Origin: Candidatus Limimonas egerieequi
GTDB taxonomy: Bacteria > Bacillota > Clostridia > Oscillospirales > Acutalibacteraceae
Direction: 5' to 3'
DNA length: 64,000 nucleotides
Assembly (NCBI GenBank): GCA_018064455.1
Contig: JAGHVH010000003.1
Location: forward strand, 1-64,000
The translations under genes and the position numbers were made by a program. Below, in pieces: positions 24,426-32,282 of the stretch. The notes under the pieces were generated by a model. The model had not been told where the DNA came from and searched no databases. It saw only the letters and a list, made by a program, of their open reading frames with translations. Each line of letters opens with the position of its first letter. The first letter of the stretch is position 1.

Positions 24426-25241
24426 ATGAAGAGAATTATCGCACTTTTACTCGTTCTCGTTATGGCCTTAACACTCTGTGCATGCCACAAGAATGAGGAC
24501 CCAACCCTTGAGCCTGAATACAAGGATGGCAAGACTTCTGGAAGCAGCGACCTTGACCTTTCAGCTTTTGAGGGCAAACTTTTAAAGCCTTATATTGAAC
24601 TTATCGCATCTGGCAACTACTACTTCAAGATTTCTTCCGCTGAAGGCGGAGAGGAAGAGATGTTTACACAGATTGGCAAAGATAAGATGATTTCTATCAA
24701 GAGCCAGGGCTACGACTTCATCAAGAAGGGCGACGGCACACTCTACTGTGTAACAGGAAGCCAGTATGTTGAACTTAATACAAAGAACCTTTCAGTAGTA
24801 TCTGCTGAGACAGCACAGCTTGTTGATAGCCTTAAGTTGGTATTTGATCAGTCAGAGAAACTTGTTTCTGATATGGTTACAATGACTCCAACAGACAAGG
24901 CAAGCTCACTTGCTGTTAAGGATTACAGACATGAGGAATATGTTGACAAGTGGGGCATACTCTACAGCTTCTTCTTTGACAACTCTGATGCACTTGTTGC
25001 TTATGCAAGAATTGAGAGCCAGACAAACTATTCACTTACTGTAGTTGAATTTGGCACACCATCACCTAATGCAATCAGCAATATCTTCCTCAACTATACA
25101 CAGGTTGATGCTGGTGATGTTTCTTCACAGCAGCAGACAACAACTACTACAACACAGGCTCCTACAACAACTAAGAAGCCTGTAGATACTACAGCTGCTC
25201 CAGCTGCTGCAGCACAGCCAACAGCACCAGTTGTAGGCTAA
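24426..25241 (+). CDS. Putative lipoprotein of unknown function
   Basis: A 271-residue exported protein. The signal peptide ends in a lipobox (LTLCAC), so it should be lipid-anchored on the outer face of the membrane. The middle region is mixed alpha/beta with YFKISSAEGGEEEMF and SLAVKDYRHEEY. The C-terminal ~40 residues are Thr-, Pro- and Ala-rich (QTTTTTTQAPTTTKKP), resembling a wall-spanning or glycosylated tail. I recognise no enzymatic motif. It starts with the same MKR-IALLLVLVMAL signal pattern as other lipoproteins in this window. Confidence 0.7.
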   Translation: MKRIIALLLVLVMALTLCACHKNEDPTLEPEYKDGKTSGSSDLDLSAFEGKLLKPYIELIASGNYYFKISSAEGGEEEMFTQIGKDKMISIKSQGYDFIKKGDGTLYCVTGSQYVELNTKNLSVVSAETAQLVDSLKLVFDQSEKLVSDMVTMTPTDKASSLAVKDYRHEEYVDKWGILYSFFFDNSDALVAYARIESQTNYSLTVVEFGTPSPNAISNIFLNYTQVDAGDVSSQQQTTTTTTQAPTTTKKPVDTTAAPAAAAQPTAPVVG

Positions 25242-25252
25242 TGGACTTAATT

Positions 25253-25274
25253 GAGCACCTCGTTTGAGGTGCTC
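25253..25274 (+). terminator. Weak terminator-like hairpin
   Basis: GAGCACCTC pairs with GAGGTGCTC over a GTTT loop, but the tail is TAACTTT rather than a T run. It lies between the lipoprotein and dUTPase genes. Confidence 0.5.
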
Positions 25275-25300
25275 TAACTTTATCTGGAGGGCAAAAATGT

Positions 25301-25732
25301 ATGGATGTCAAGGTAAAATACTTTACAGATAAAATTGAGAAGCTCTGCTACATCGACGGCAAGTCAGATTGGATTGACTTGCGTGCAGCAGAGGACGTGG
25401 TAATGAAGGCAGGAGAGTGGAAACTCATTCCACTTGGAATTGCCATCGAATTGCCAGAAGGCTTCGAGGCTCACGTAGTGCCACGCTCATCAACTTACAA
25501 GAATTTTGGCATTATTCAGACAAATTCAACTGGCATTATTGATGCTTCATACTGTGGCGATAATGATCAGTGGTTCTTTTCTGCTCTTGCTATGCGTGAC
25601 ACTGAAATCCATGTAAACGACAGAATCTGTCAGTTTAGAATAATGGAGAACCAGCCAGCATTTAATTTGGTTGAGGTGGACCACCTTGATGGTCCGGATA
25701 GAGGCGGCTGCGGCTCAACTGGTCGTGCTTAA
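25301..25732 (+). CDS. dut: dUTP diphosphatase
   Basis: A 143-residue trimeric dUTPase, which hydrolyses dUTP to dUMP and PPi. The five family motifs are visible in order: the first around [16 protein letters not shown], motif 2 [11 protein letters not shown], motif 3 [11 protein letters not shown] with the catalytic Asp, motif 4 RICQFRIM, and motif 5 RGGCGSTGR, where the usual aromatic residue of GGFGSTG is replaced by Cys. The ATG at 25301 follows GGAGG by ten bases; a nearby ATG at 25297 is out of frame. Confidence 0.9.
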   Translation: MDVKVKYFTDKIEKLCYIDGKSDWIDLRAAEDVVMKAGEWKLIPLGIAIELPEGFEAHVVPRSSTYKNFGIIQTNSTGIIDASYCGDNDQWFFSALAMRDTEIHVNDRICQFRIMENQPAFNLVEVDHLDGPDRGGCGSTGRA

Positions 25733-25739
25733 AAAAGAG

Positions 25740-25768
25740 TTGTGTTTCACACTTTAATGTGTTAATAT
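25740..25768 (+). promoter_or_regulatory. Promoter of the lysine riboswitch transcript
   Basis: TTGTGT at 25740-25745 and TAATAT at 25763-25768 are 17 bp apart, placing the start about ten bases before the aptamer. Confidence 0.55.
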
Positions 25769-25785
25769 ACATATACAATTAAAAA

Positions 25786-25953
25786 GTCTTGATAGAGGCG
25801 CGGATTTTGATAAGTACCCTCACGCAACCGAAAACACGGGTGTGGGATGAAAGGCAAATTCGCCGAAGCGCAAGTGATGTTTTTAAGCTTGTAGCTGGGT
25901 CGCTGTGAAATACACAGCGGACTGTCACTATTTTAGTGGAGAGCTGTCATAAC
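25786..25953 (+). ncRNA. Lysine riboswitch aptamer
   Basis: The conserved lysine (L-box) elements appear in order: GATAGAGGCGCG, an AAGTA turn, GGGATGAAAGGC, CGCCGAAGC, GCTGGGT, and ACTGTCACT...GGAGAGCTGTC closing P1 with the 5' GATAG. The layout parallels the B. subtilis lysC leader. CTGTCA (25944-25949) can pair either in P1 or with TGATAG (25975-25980) of the terminator, giving a lysine-off switch. Confidence 0.93.
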
Positions 25954-25970
25954 TATATTCGTAATGAGTA

Positions 25971-25997
25971 GTCGTGATAGTATCACGACTTTTTTTA
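25971..25997 (+). terminator. Riboswitch expression-platform terminator
   Basis: GTCGTGA pairs with TCACGAC over a five-base loop, followed by a T8 tract. Its left arm overlaps the antiterminator partner of P1. Confidence 0.88.
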
Positions 25998-26025
25998 TTG
26001 GAATAATAAAATGGAGGTTTTCGAA

Positions 26026-27633
26026 ATGGAAAACAAAAAGAAAATTCCTGTAACTCCTATTTTGGCAATTGCATTTGTAATTTTATTTATCGTGCTTTGC
26101 TCATTTACAGGTAGTATCATGGCTGCAGGCGGAACACTATGGGCTCTTTTGCCACCAGTAGTTGCTATTTGTCTTGCACTCATTACAAAGGAAGCTTATT
26201 CATCACTCTTTATCGGTGTAGTACTTGGTGCACTTGAGGTTGCTCATTTTAGACCAGGTAATGCAATCGATGCATTGACAGTTGACGGTTTCTCAACAGC
26301 TGTTGCTGATAACGCTGGTATCTTTGTATTCCTTGTTATTCTTGGTACAATCGTTGCCCTTGTTAACAAGGCTGGTGGTTCAGCTGCTTTTGGCCGTTGG
26401 GCTCAGACTCATATCAAGACTCGTGCAGGCGCTGCTCTTGCAACTTTCGCACTTGGCGTACTCATCTTTATTGATGACTACTTCAACTGCCTTACAGTTG
26501 GTGCAGTAATGCGTCCTGTAACAGACAAACAGAAGATTTCTCGTGCAAAGCTTGCATACCTCATTGATGCAACAGCTGCACCTGTTTGTATGATAGCTCC
26601 TGTATCTTCTTGGGCTGCAGCAGTTTCTTCTTATGCTCCAGAGGGACAGGGATTCAAACTCTTCGTTTCAGCTATCCCATTTAACTACTATTCACTTTTA
26701 ACACTTGTATTTATCATTGCAATCTCAATTATGGGATTTGACTATGGTTCAATGGCTCTTCATGAGAAGAATGCTTTTGAGAATAATGACCTCTTTACAA
26801 CTGGTTCTTTTGAAGGCGAATCTGAGGAAGAAGAGAATCCAAAGGGTAAGGTTATCGATCTTATTCTCCCTGTACTCGCATTGATCGTAGCTGCTGTTTA
26901 TGCACTTCTCCGTGCAGGTGGTTGGGGCCCAGATGTTGGCATCATTAGCGCATTTGGTGACACTGATGCTTTCGTAGGTCTTCCATGGGCTGGATTTGTA
27001 GTACTGGTTCTTACTGTTATTTACATGTGTGCTCGTAAGGTTGTTACATTTAAAGAGGCTATGGATTGTCTTACAAAGGGATTCTGCGCAATGGTTCCAG
27101 CTATCCTTATTTTGACACTTGCAACTTCTCTTAAGAATATGACAAACCTCCTTGAGGCTCGTGAGTTCGTTGGCGGTCTTGTTGAGGGTTCAGCTGGTCT
27201 CTTCCAGTCATTCCTTCCAGCAATCATCTTTATCATTGCTTGCCTTCTTGCTTTCTCAACAGGTACATCATGGGGTACATTCGGTATCCTCATCCCAATC
27301 GTTACAGCTATCTTCCCAGTAGGTTCAACACTTGGTACAATCTGTATCTCAGCTTGTCTTGCTGGTGCTGTTTGCGGTGACCACTGCTCACCAATCTCTG
27401 ATACAACAATCATGTCATCAGCTGGTGCTCAGTCTAACCACCTCAATCACGTATCTACTCAGCTTCCATATGCAATTACAGTAGCAGCTATTTCATTTGT
27501 AATGTTCATAATCGCTGGTTTCGTTCAGAACGCTATTATCTGCCTTGCAATTGGTATCGTAGCTACAATCGCTGTACTCTTCGCAATCAAGAAGTTTGGT
27601 AAGAACGTATATGCTGCAAAAGCTTCAAAATAA
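26026..27633 (+). CDS. NhaC-family Na+/H+ antiporter-type transporter, probable lysine transporter
   Basis: A 535-residue membrane protein with roughly 11-13 hydrophobic helices of the NhaC/ion-transporter superfamily. Family-like segments are FIDDYFNCLTVGAVMRPVTD, LAFSTGTSWGTFGILIPIV and CGDHCSPISDTTIMSSAGAQ. The lysine riboswitch immediately upstream shows the gene responds to lysine, so uptake of lysine (ion-coupled) is more likely than pure Na+/H+ exchange; NhaC-like proteins under lysine riboswitches have been proposed as lysine transporters. I chose ATG at 26026 because the track's ATG at 26011 overlaps the TGGAGG ribosome binding site. Confidence 0.88.
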   Translation: MENKKKIPVTPILAIAFVILFIVLCSFTGSIMAAGGTLWALLPPVVAICLALITKEAYSSLFIGVVLGALEVAHFRPGNAIDALTVDGFSTAVADNAGIFVFLVILGTIVALVNKAGGSAAFGRWAQTHIKTRAGAALATFALGVLIFIDDYFNCLTVGAVMRPVTDKQKISRAKLAYLIDATAAPVCMIAPVSSWAAAVSSYAPEGQGFKLFVSAIPFNYYSLLTLVFIIAISIMGFDYGSMALHEKNAFENNDLFTTGSFEGESEEEENPKGKVIDLILPVLALIVAAVYALLRAGGWGPDVGIISAFGDTDAFVGLPWAGFVVLVLTVIYMCARKVVTFKEAMDCLTKGFCAMVPAILILTLATSLKNMTNLLEAREFVGGLVEGSAGLFQSFLPAIIFIIACLLAFSTGTSWGTFGILIPIVTAIFPVGSTLGTICISACLAGAVCGDHCSPISDTTIMSSAGAQSNHLNHVSTQLPYAITVAAISFVMFIIAGFVQNAIICLAIGIVATIAVLFAIKKFGKNVYAAKASK

Positions 27634-27649
27634 TTTAGTATAGAAAAAG

Positions 27650-27680
27650 GCCCGAGTCTTGCGACTCGGGTCTTATTTTT
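27650..27680. terminator. Bidirectional terminator
   Basis: CCCGAGTC pairs with GACTCGGG over TTGC, with an A-rich left side and a T-rich right side, between the convergent transporter and U32 peptidase genes. Confidence 0.9.
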
Positions 27681-29897
27681 TTATTCAACACCTCTGAAGT
27701 AGAGGCCTCTTGTAAATTCACCTTTTGGTTCGGATGAGTTCTTGTATGCTTTGATTATTGCTTCCACCTTATCTTTGCTCTCAACTGAGAAGTAGAGGAT
27801 TTGGAAGTCGACATTCTTGAGCTCATCCTGCCTATCGGCAAGGTAGATTGGGCGGGAGTTTAGGAGTTCACTTGCGTTGCTGCCGTTTGGCTTGCAAGTG
27901 ACTGGGAAACGGATGCCCTTGCGGTCGGTGAGGTAAAGACTGCTATTGCAGGATTTACAGTTACGACCGTTTTTAATTGGGCAGTTTCGTGTGAGCATGA
28001 GCGGTATCTGGCCGAAGGATACAATACCGCGTGGCAAGGTGCCACGGAGCTTGTTGATGGCCGCAAGCTCAAGCTCGGTTGAAACTACCAAAGAGTGAAG
28101 ACCAAGTTCTTGGTATTCAGAAAGTGCGAAGCTGTTGAATGCGTTGAGCGTTGGGGCACCCATTACGATGAGGCCTGCGCTCTTTGCAAGGAGCACGGCA
28201 TCGAGTGTGCCACAATAGGCAAAGCGAACGCCAATCTTTTTGGCGTCTTTCAGCTTTGCCTTCAGCTCGCGCTGATTGCCATATATTGCGCGAGGCAGCT
28301 CAACGCCAATAGGAACACCAAGTTTTTTGAGCCTTGAATATTTATCTTCAGTTGTAAATATAGGAACAATTATAGAAGTGATTCTTGGAGAACTTAGGTC
28401 TTTGATTAGTTCATCAAAGTTATCTGGAATCTGATCAGCTGATGAGAAGCGGATAACAAGGTTTGGAAGGGTGGCTGTATCATCTTTTCTCCATGTCACG
28501 CCATGTGTGCCAAGTTCTAATAGCTCGGTGCTGACATAGTCCTCGGTTGGCATCTTGTAATCATCAAAGAAGGTTTCTTTTTTGTACCCTCCAGCAAGCT
28601 TTTGCTCAAGTGAGTCAAGTGCCAAGCGGCGGATGCTGTTGATTTCAGATATTGGTATATTTACATTTTCATCAAGCTTGATATCGGTGGTCATTACCTT
28701 GAATGGAGTGCCACCAGTCTTGTGAAGTTGATCACGGATTTTTGATGCCTCTGTCGCATGGTTTTGAGCCTTTTGCACCTTGTATTCCGATGTTACAAAG
28801 GCGTTGATGCGTCCAGTTGATACACTGGCAAGGAGAGGCTTTTTGAGCTCTGCTGTGAGGGACATAGAAACCGGGATGATTTGTGGTTCCTTGTCATAGA
28901 GGCGCTCAAGTTCCTTGAGGACAGCGCCTGTTGCGACTACGTCCTCTTTCTGTCTTGTGCCAAACATTGAACGTCCACGGTTGTCGGTGTAGTAACCATC
29001 GGTAAAGCCTGAACGTGAGAATACGGCACGGAGCTGTTCCTTGAGTCGTGCCTCATTACCTGTTGGAATACCGCTGTAATCCACCTCACCTGGAACGCCA
29101 CTGAACTCTTGGCCCTTTTGATGGCGCCTGATTACAGCGTTGCAGGCTGATACAGCAGCCGCAACATACTCAGGGCGTTTCATACGACCCTCAATCTTGA
29201 ATGAGTCTATGCCAAGGTCAATGAGCTCTGGCAGATGGTCGATGAGGGAGAGGTCTTTGAGTGACAAATCAAATCCCGTACCACCAGCAGCCTCAAATGC
29301 GAGCCTACATGGCTGTGCACAGAGACCTCTGTTGCCTGAACGACCGCCAAGCATACCGGACAGGTAGCACTGGCCAGATACGCACATGCAAAGAGCACCA
29401 TGTATAAAGAGCTCGAGCTCCATACTGGTGTTTTCTCTGATAGTCTTTATTTCTTCAAATGTGAGTTCTCTTGGGAGAACGGCACGTTTGAAGCCAAGCG
29501 CCTCAAGCTGTTTAAAGCCTTCGACGTTCATTACACTCATCTGGGTTGAGGCGTGGAGTGGCATATCTGGCGCCACTTCACGGATTAGGCGTGCAAGGCC
29601 CAAGTCCTGAATAATAAGTGCGTCTACACCAATGGCGCAGACGCACGATACTAGCTCAAGTGCAGATGAGATTTCGGCGTCACCAATTAGGGTGTTGAGG
29701 GTGAGGTATACTTTTACACCACGGACGTGGCAGTAGTCAACTGCCTTTTTCAGTTCATCCTCGGTGAAGTTCTCTGCGTTGCGTCTGGCATTAAAATCGC
29801 CAGCGCCGAGATATACCGCATTCGCACCCGTTCGAACAGCTGCGACAAGGGCGTCGCTGCTGCCACATGGGGCCAAAATTTCAACTGGTTTTGTCAT
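27681..29897 (-). CDS. U32 family peptidase (RlhA-like, with DUF3656)
   Basis: A 738-residue protein with an N-terminal U32 domain (PVEILAPCGSSDALVAAVRTGANAVYLG) and the family signature ELELFIHGALCMCVSGQCYLS followed by NRGLCAQPCR; these cysteines can hold an iron-sulfur cluster. The middle part is DUF3656-like and a second U32-like part is near the C-terminus (PIKNGRNCKSC). E. coli RlhA of this group hydroxylates a 23S rRNA cytidine; a peptidase role is doubtful. It is seven bases downstream of zapA in the same operon, a common clostridial arrangement. Confidence 0.9.
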   Translation of the reverse strand: MTKPVEILAPCGSSDALVAAVRTGANAVYLGAGDFNARRNAENFTEDELKKAVDYCHVRGVKVYLTLNTLIGDAEISSALELVSCVCAIGVDALIIQDLGLARLIREVAPDMPLHASTQMSVMNVEGFKQLEALGFKRAVLPRELTFEEIKTIRENTSMELELFIHGALCMCVSGQCYLSGMLGGRSGNRGLCAQPCRLAFEAAGGTGFDLSLKDLSLIDHLPELIDLGIDSFKIEGRMKRPEYVAAAVSACNAVIRRHQKGQEFSGVPGEVDYSGIPTGNEARLKEQLRAVFSRSGFTDGYYTDNRGRSMFGTRQKEDVVATGAVLKELERLYDKEPQIIPVSMSLTAELKKPLLASVSTGRINAFVTSEYKVQKAQNHATEASKIRDQLHKTGGTPFKVMTTDIKLDENVNIPISEINSIRRLALDSLEQKLAGGYKKETFFDDYKMPTEDYVSTELLELGTHGVTWRKDDTATLPNLVIRFSSADQIPDNFDELIKDLSSPRITSIIVPIFTTEDKYSRLKKLGVPIGVELPRAIYGNQRELKAKLKDAKKIGVRFAYCGTLDAVLLAKSAGLIVMGAPTLNAFNSFALSEYQELGLHSLVVSTELELAAINKLRGTLPRGIVSFGQIPLMLTRNCPIKNGRNCKSCNSSLYLTDRKGIRFPVTCKPNGSNASELLNSRPIYLADRQDELKNVDFQILYFSVESKDKVEAIIKAYKNSSEPKGEFTRGLYFRGVE

Positions 29898-29903
29898 ATG
29901 AAA

Positions 29904-30257
29904 TTAGAATGATTTCATTGAGCCACTGCGAAGTGACTGGATTTCCTTGTTGAGGCGCTCAACGTCGCGCTTTGCAACTTCTGCTTCCATCTTGTAACGA
30001 GCAGAATCCTCAAGGTATTCCTTGATCTGAGCACGAAGGTTGTCAGCTGTGTCAGTTGCCTTCTTAGCTGTGTCTGCATAATCAAGAGATGCAAGGATAG
30101 CAGCCTGTGTGATTGAAAGGCGGCTGTTGTCATGAACAATCTTAGAAAGAGTTTCATCAAGATTGTTTGCAAGCTCTAATACGTACTTTGGATCGTCCTC
30201 TGTTGTGATGTAGTAATCGCTGCCACAGATAGAAACCTTTACTTTGTTCTTTTCCAT
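29904..30257 (-). CDS. zapA: Cell division protein ZapA
   Basis: A 117-residue FtsZ-associated protein that promotes Z-ring bundling. The N-terminal globular part KVSICGSDYYITTEDDPKYVLELANNLDE is characteristic, and residues ~60-115 form a coiled coil (EDSARYKMEAEVAKRDVERLNKEI in heptad-like spacing). The ATG follows GAGG at good spacing. It is the first gene of a two-gene unit with the U32 peptidase. Confidence 0.9.
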   Translation of the reverse strand: MEKNKVKVSICGSDYYITTEDDPKYVLELANNLDETLSKIVHDNSRLSITQAAILASLDYADTAKKATDTADNLRAQIKEYLEDSARYKMEAEVAKRDVERLNKEIQSLRSGSMKSF

Positions 30258-30331
30258 ATCTTAAACCTCACTAAAATTAATCAATATAACTATTAAGAAA
30301 AGTATATCATAAGGGGCAATCTAAATAAAGA

Positions 30332-32263
30332 TTAAATTTTGGAACCCCTTCTGTAATTTTTAAGAATAACTGGTACGTTCTCTAAAAGGACATAACCACA
30401 TGATGGGAGCCTTACGAGGTCACCATCTACGAGCACTCCATCACTTTGAAGGATTGCTGTTGCATCCGTTATTGTCGATGGAAGGGTGTAGTTGATGGCG
30501 TCATCGCCACGGTTTACGAGTACGATGATTGAGTAACTCTTGCCGTACTCGTCAGTGTTGCGACGCTCGAAACATACGACACCGTCTGCGGCGGAGATTG
30601 GTACGAAGTCAGCATCGCGGAATACATATGATTTGTGCTGTCTTACCTCTCCGAGTTCCTTGTAGAAGGCAAGGAGGTCCTCATTAATGTCGTACCAAGG
30701 AAGGCCTTGACGGTTGAATGGGTCACGGCCACCCTCCATGCCCACCTCATCTCCATAGTAGATGGATGGGAAGCCAGGTAAGGTGTACTGCAAAACTGTT
30801 GCAACCTTGAGGAGTGCTAAAGCGTGTTCACGCTCACTCTCATCAAGCTTTAGTTTTGCCTGTGCCTCGCGTGGCATATTCTCGCAGTTGTATCCTGCGA
30901 GCAGAGTGAGTATTCGTTCTGTATCATGAGTGCCAAGAGGGTTCATCAGAGAATCAACTATCTGTTTTGGATAGTTCTCTGTGATAGTTAAAATCTGCTC
31001 AAAGAAGTTCTCGGCATTGTCGCGTGCGACAAAGTCAATGATAGCGTTCCTAAACGGATAGTTCATTACGCTATCAAGCTCAGAGCCGAGAAGGTACTTG
31101 CGTCGTACGCCGTATGACGTCTTGTTTGACGCATCCTCCCAAACCTCGCCAAGGAGCAAAGCCTCAGGTTTTACGGCTTTGATTCTCTCTTTGATAGCGG
31201 CGATGAATTCATCTGGAAGTTCGTCAGCTACGTCAAGCCTCCATCCGTCGGCACCGAGTAGCAACCACTTCTCGATGACACCGCCATTACCTGTGATGAA
31301 TTCAAGGTAGGAAGGTTCTTCCTCAATAATCTCAGGAAGGATTGGAACTCCCCACCAAGATTTATAGGAGTCTGGCCAGTTTTCAAACTTGTACCAGGAG
31401 TAATATGGTGATTCCTTGGACTGGTATGCGCCAACTGATGAGTAGTGGTTATACTTGTTAAAGTAGATACTGTCATCACCTGTGTGGCTGAATACACCAT
31501 CAAGGATAATTTTGATTCCTAGTTTATGAGCCGCTGCGCAGAGGGAGATGAAATCGTCCTCTTTGCCAAGGAGCGGGTCAATTGCCATATAGTTGGCTGT
31601 GTTGTACCTGTGGTTTGAGTGTGCCTCAAAAATTGGGTTTAAGTAGATGATGTCTACTCCCAAATCCTTAAGGTATGGGAGTTTCTCCTCAATGCCCTTA
31701 AGGTCACCACCTAGGTAGTCGTTGTTCCAAAGCCCTGTCTCTGGATCCGCTGTATACTGTGGCATTGAACGCCAGCGGACAAGTTTGGCCTCCATTGGAA
31801 TAATCTTTTGTGTACCAGAACTAAAGAACCTATCTGGGAAAATCTGGTACATGATTCCGCCTTTCCACTGGCTTGCAACCTCTTGCTCGCCAGAGTAGAC
31901 GGTGAGCTGCCACGAATCATCTTCACCGTCAACATAGCCGTTGCTATATTGACCTTTGAAGATGTTGTGTGTATAGCCACCGGCTATAAATGTAAAGTGG
32001 TACCAGAAAAGTCCAACGTCAGTTGGAGTGTAGTTAAGTTCCCAGTAAACAGAGCCAGCATAGTGCTCGTCTGTGCGACTTAAATGGTATTCCTCTGTCT
32101 TGACTGTTGCATCATTAAGGACAACAAGCTTTGCCTCGGTGATATCAAGACCACCGAAGTTCTCAGGGAGCAAGAGACGCAATTTGACAGTCTGATTTAC
32201 TGCTATTGCGCCATAGATGCTCTTATAATGTCTGTCTCTTGAATTGTAGATGTGCTCAGGCAT
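30332..32263 (-). CDS. Glycoside hydrolase family 13, neopullulanase/maltogenic-amylase type
   Basis: A 643-residue cytoplasmic alpha-glucan hydrolase (no signal peptide). Residues ~1-130 form a CBM34-like N-terminal domain. The catalytic barrel follows from GGIMYQIFPDRF with conserved region I DGVFSHTG, region II GWRLDVADELP carrying the nucleophile Asp, region III LLGEVWEDA with the acid Glu, and region IV LGTHDTERIL. A C-terminal beta domain closes it. Together with the adjacent glycogen phosphorylase (19 bases upstream in the same orientation) it should debranch or cleave stored or imported maltodextrins. Confidence 0.9.
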   Translation of the reverse strand: MPEHIYNSRDRHYKSIYGAIAVNQTVKLRLLLPENFGGLDITEAKLVVLNDATVKTEEYHLSRTDEHYAGSVYWELNYTPTDVGLFWYHFTFIAGGYTHNIFKGQYSNGYVDGEDDSWQLTVYSGEQEVASQWKGGIMYQIFPDRFFSSGTQKIIPMEAKLVRWRSMPQYTADPETGLWNNDYLGGDLKGIEEKLPYLKDLGVDIIYLNPIFEAHSNHRYNTANYMAIDPLLGKEDDFISLCAAAHKLGIKIILDGVFSHTGDDSIYFNKYNHYSSVGAYQSKESPYYSWYKFENWPDSYKSWWGVPILPEIIEEEPSYLEFITGNGGVIEKWLLLGADGWRLDVADELPDEFIAAIKERIKAVKPEALLLGEVWEDASNKTSYGVRRKYLLGSELDSVMNYPFRNAIIDFVARDNAENFFEQILTITENYPKQIVDSLMNPLGTHDTERILTLLAGYNCENMPREAQAKLKLDESEREHALALLKVATVLQYTLPGFPSIYYGDEVGMEGGRDPFNRQGLPWYDINEDLLAFYKELGEVRQHKSYVFRDADFVPISAADGVVCFERRNTDEYGKSYSIIVLVNRGDDAINYTLPSTITDATAILQSDGVLVDGDLVRLPSCGYVLLENVPVILKNYRRGSKI

Positions 32264-32282
32264 AAGAATACCTCCTATTTAA

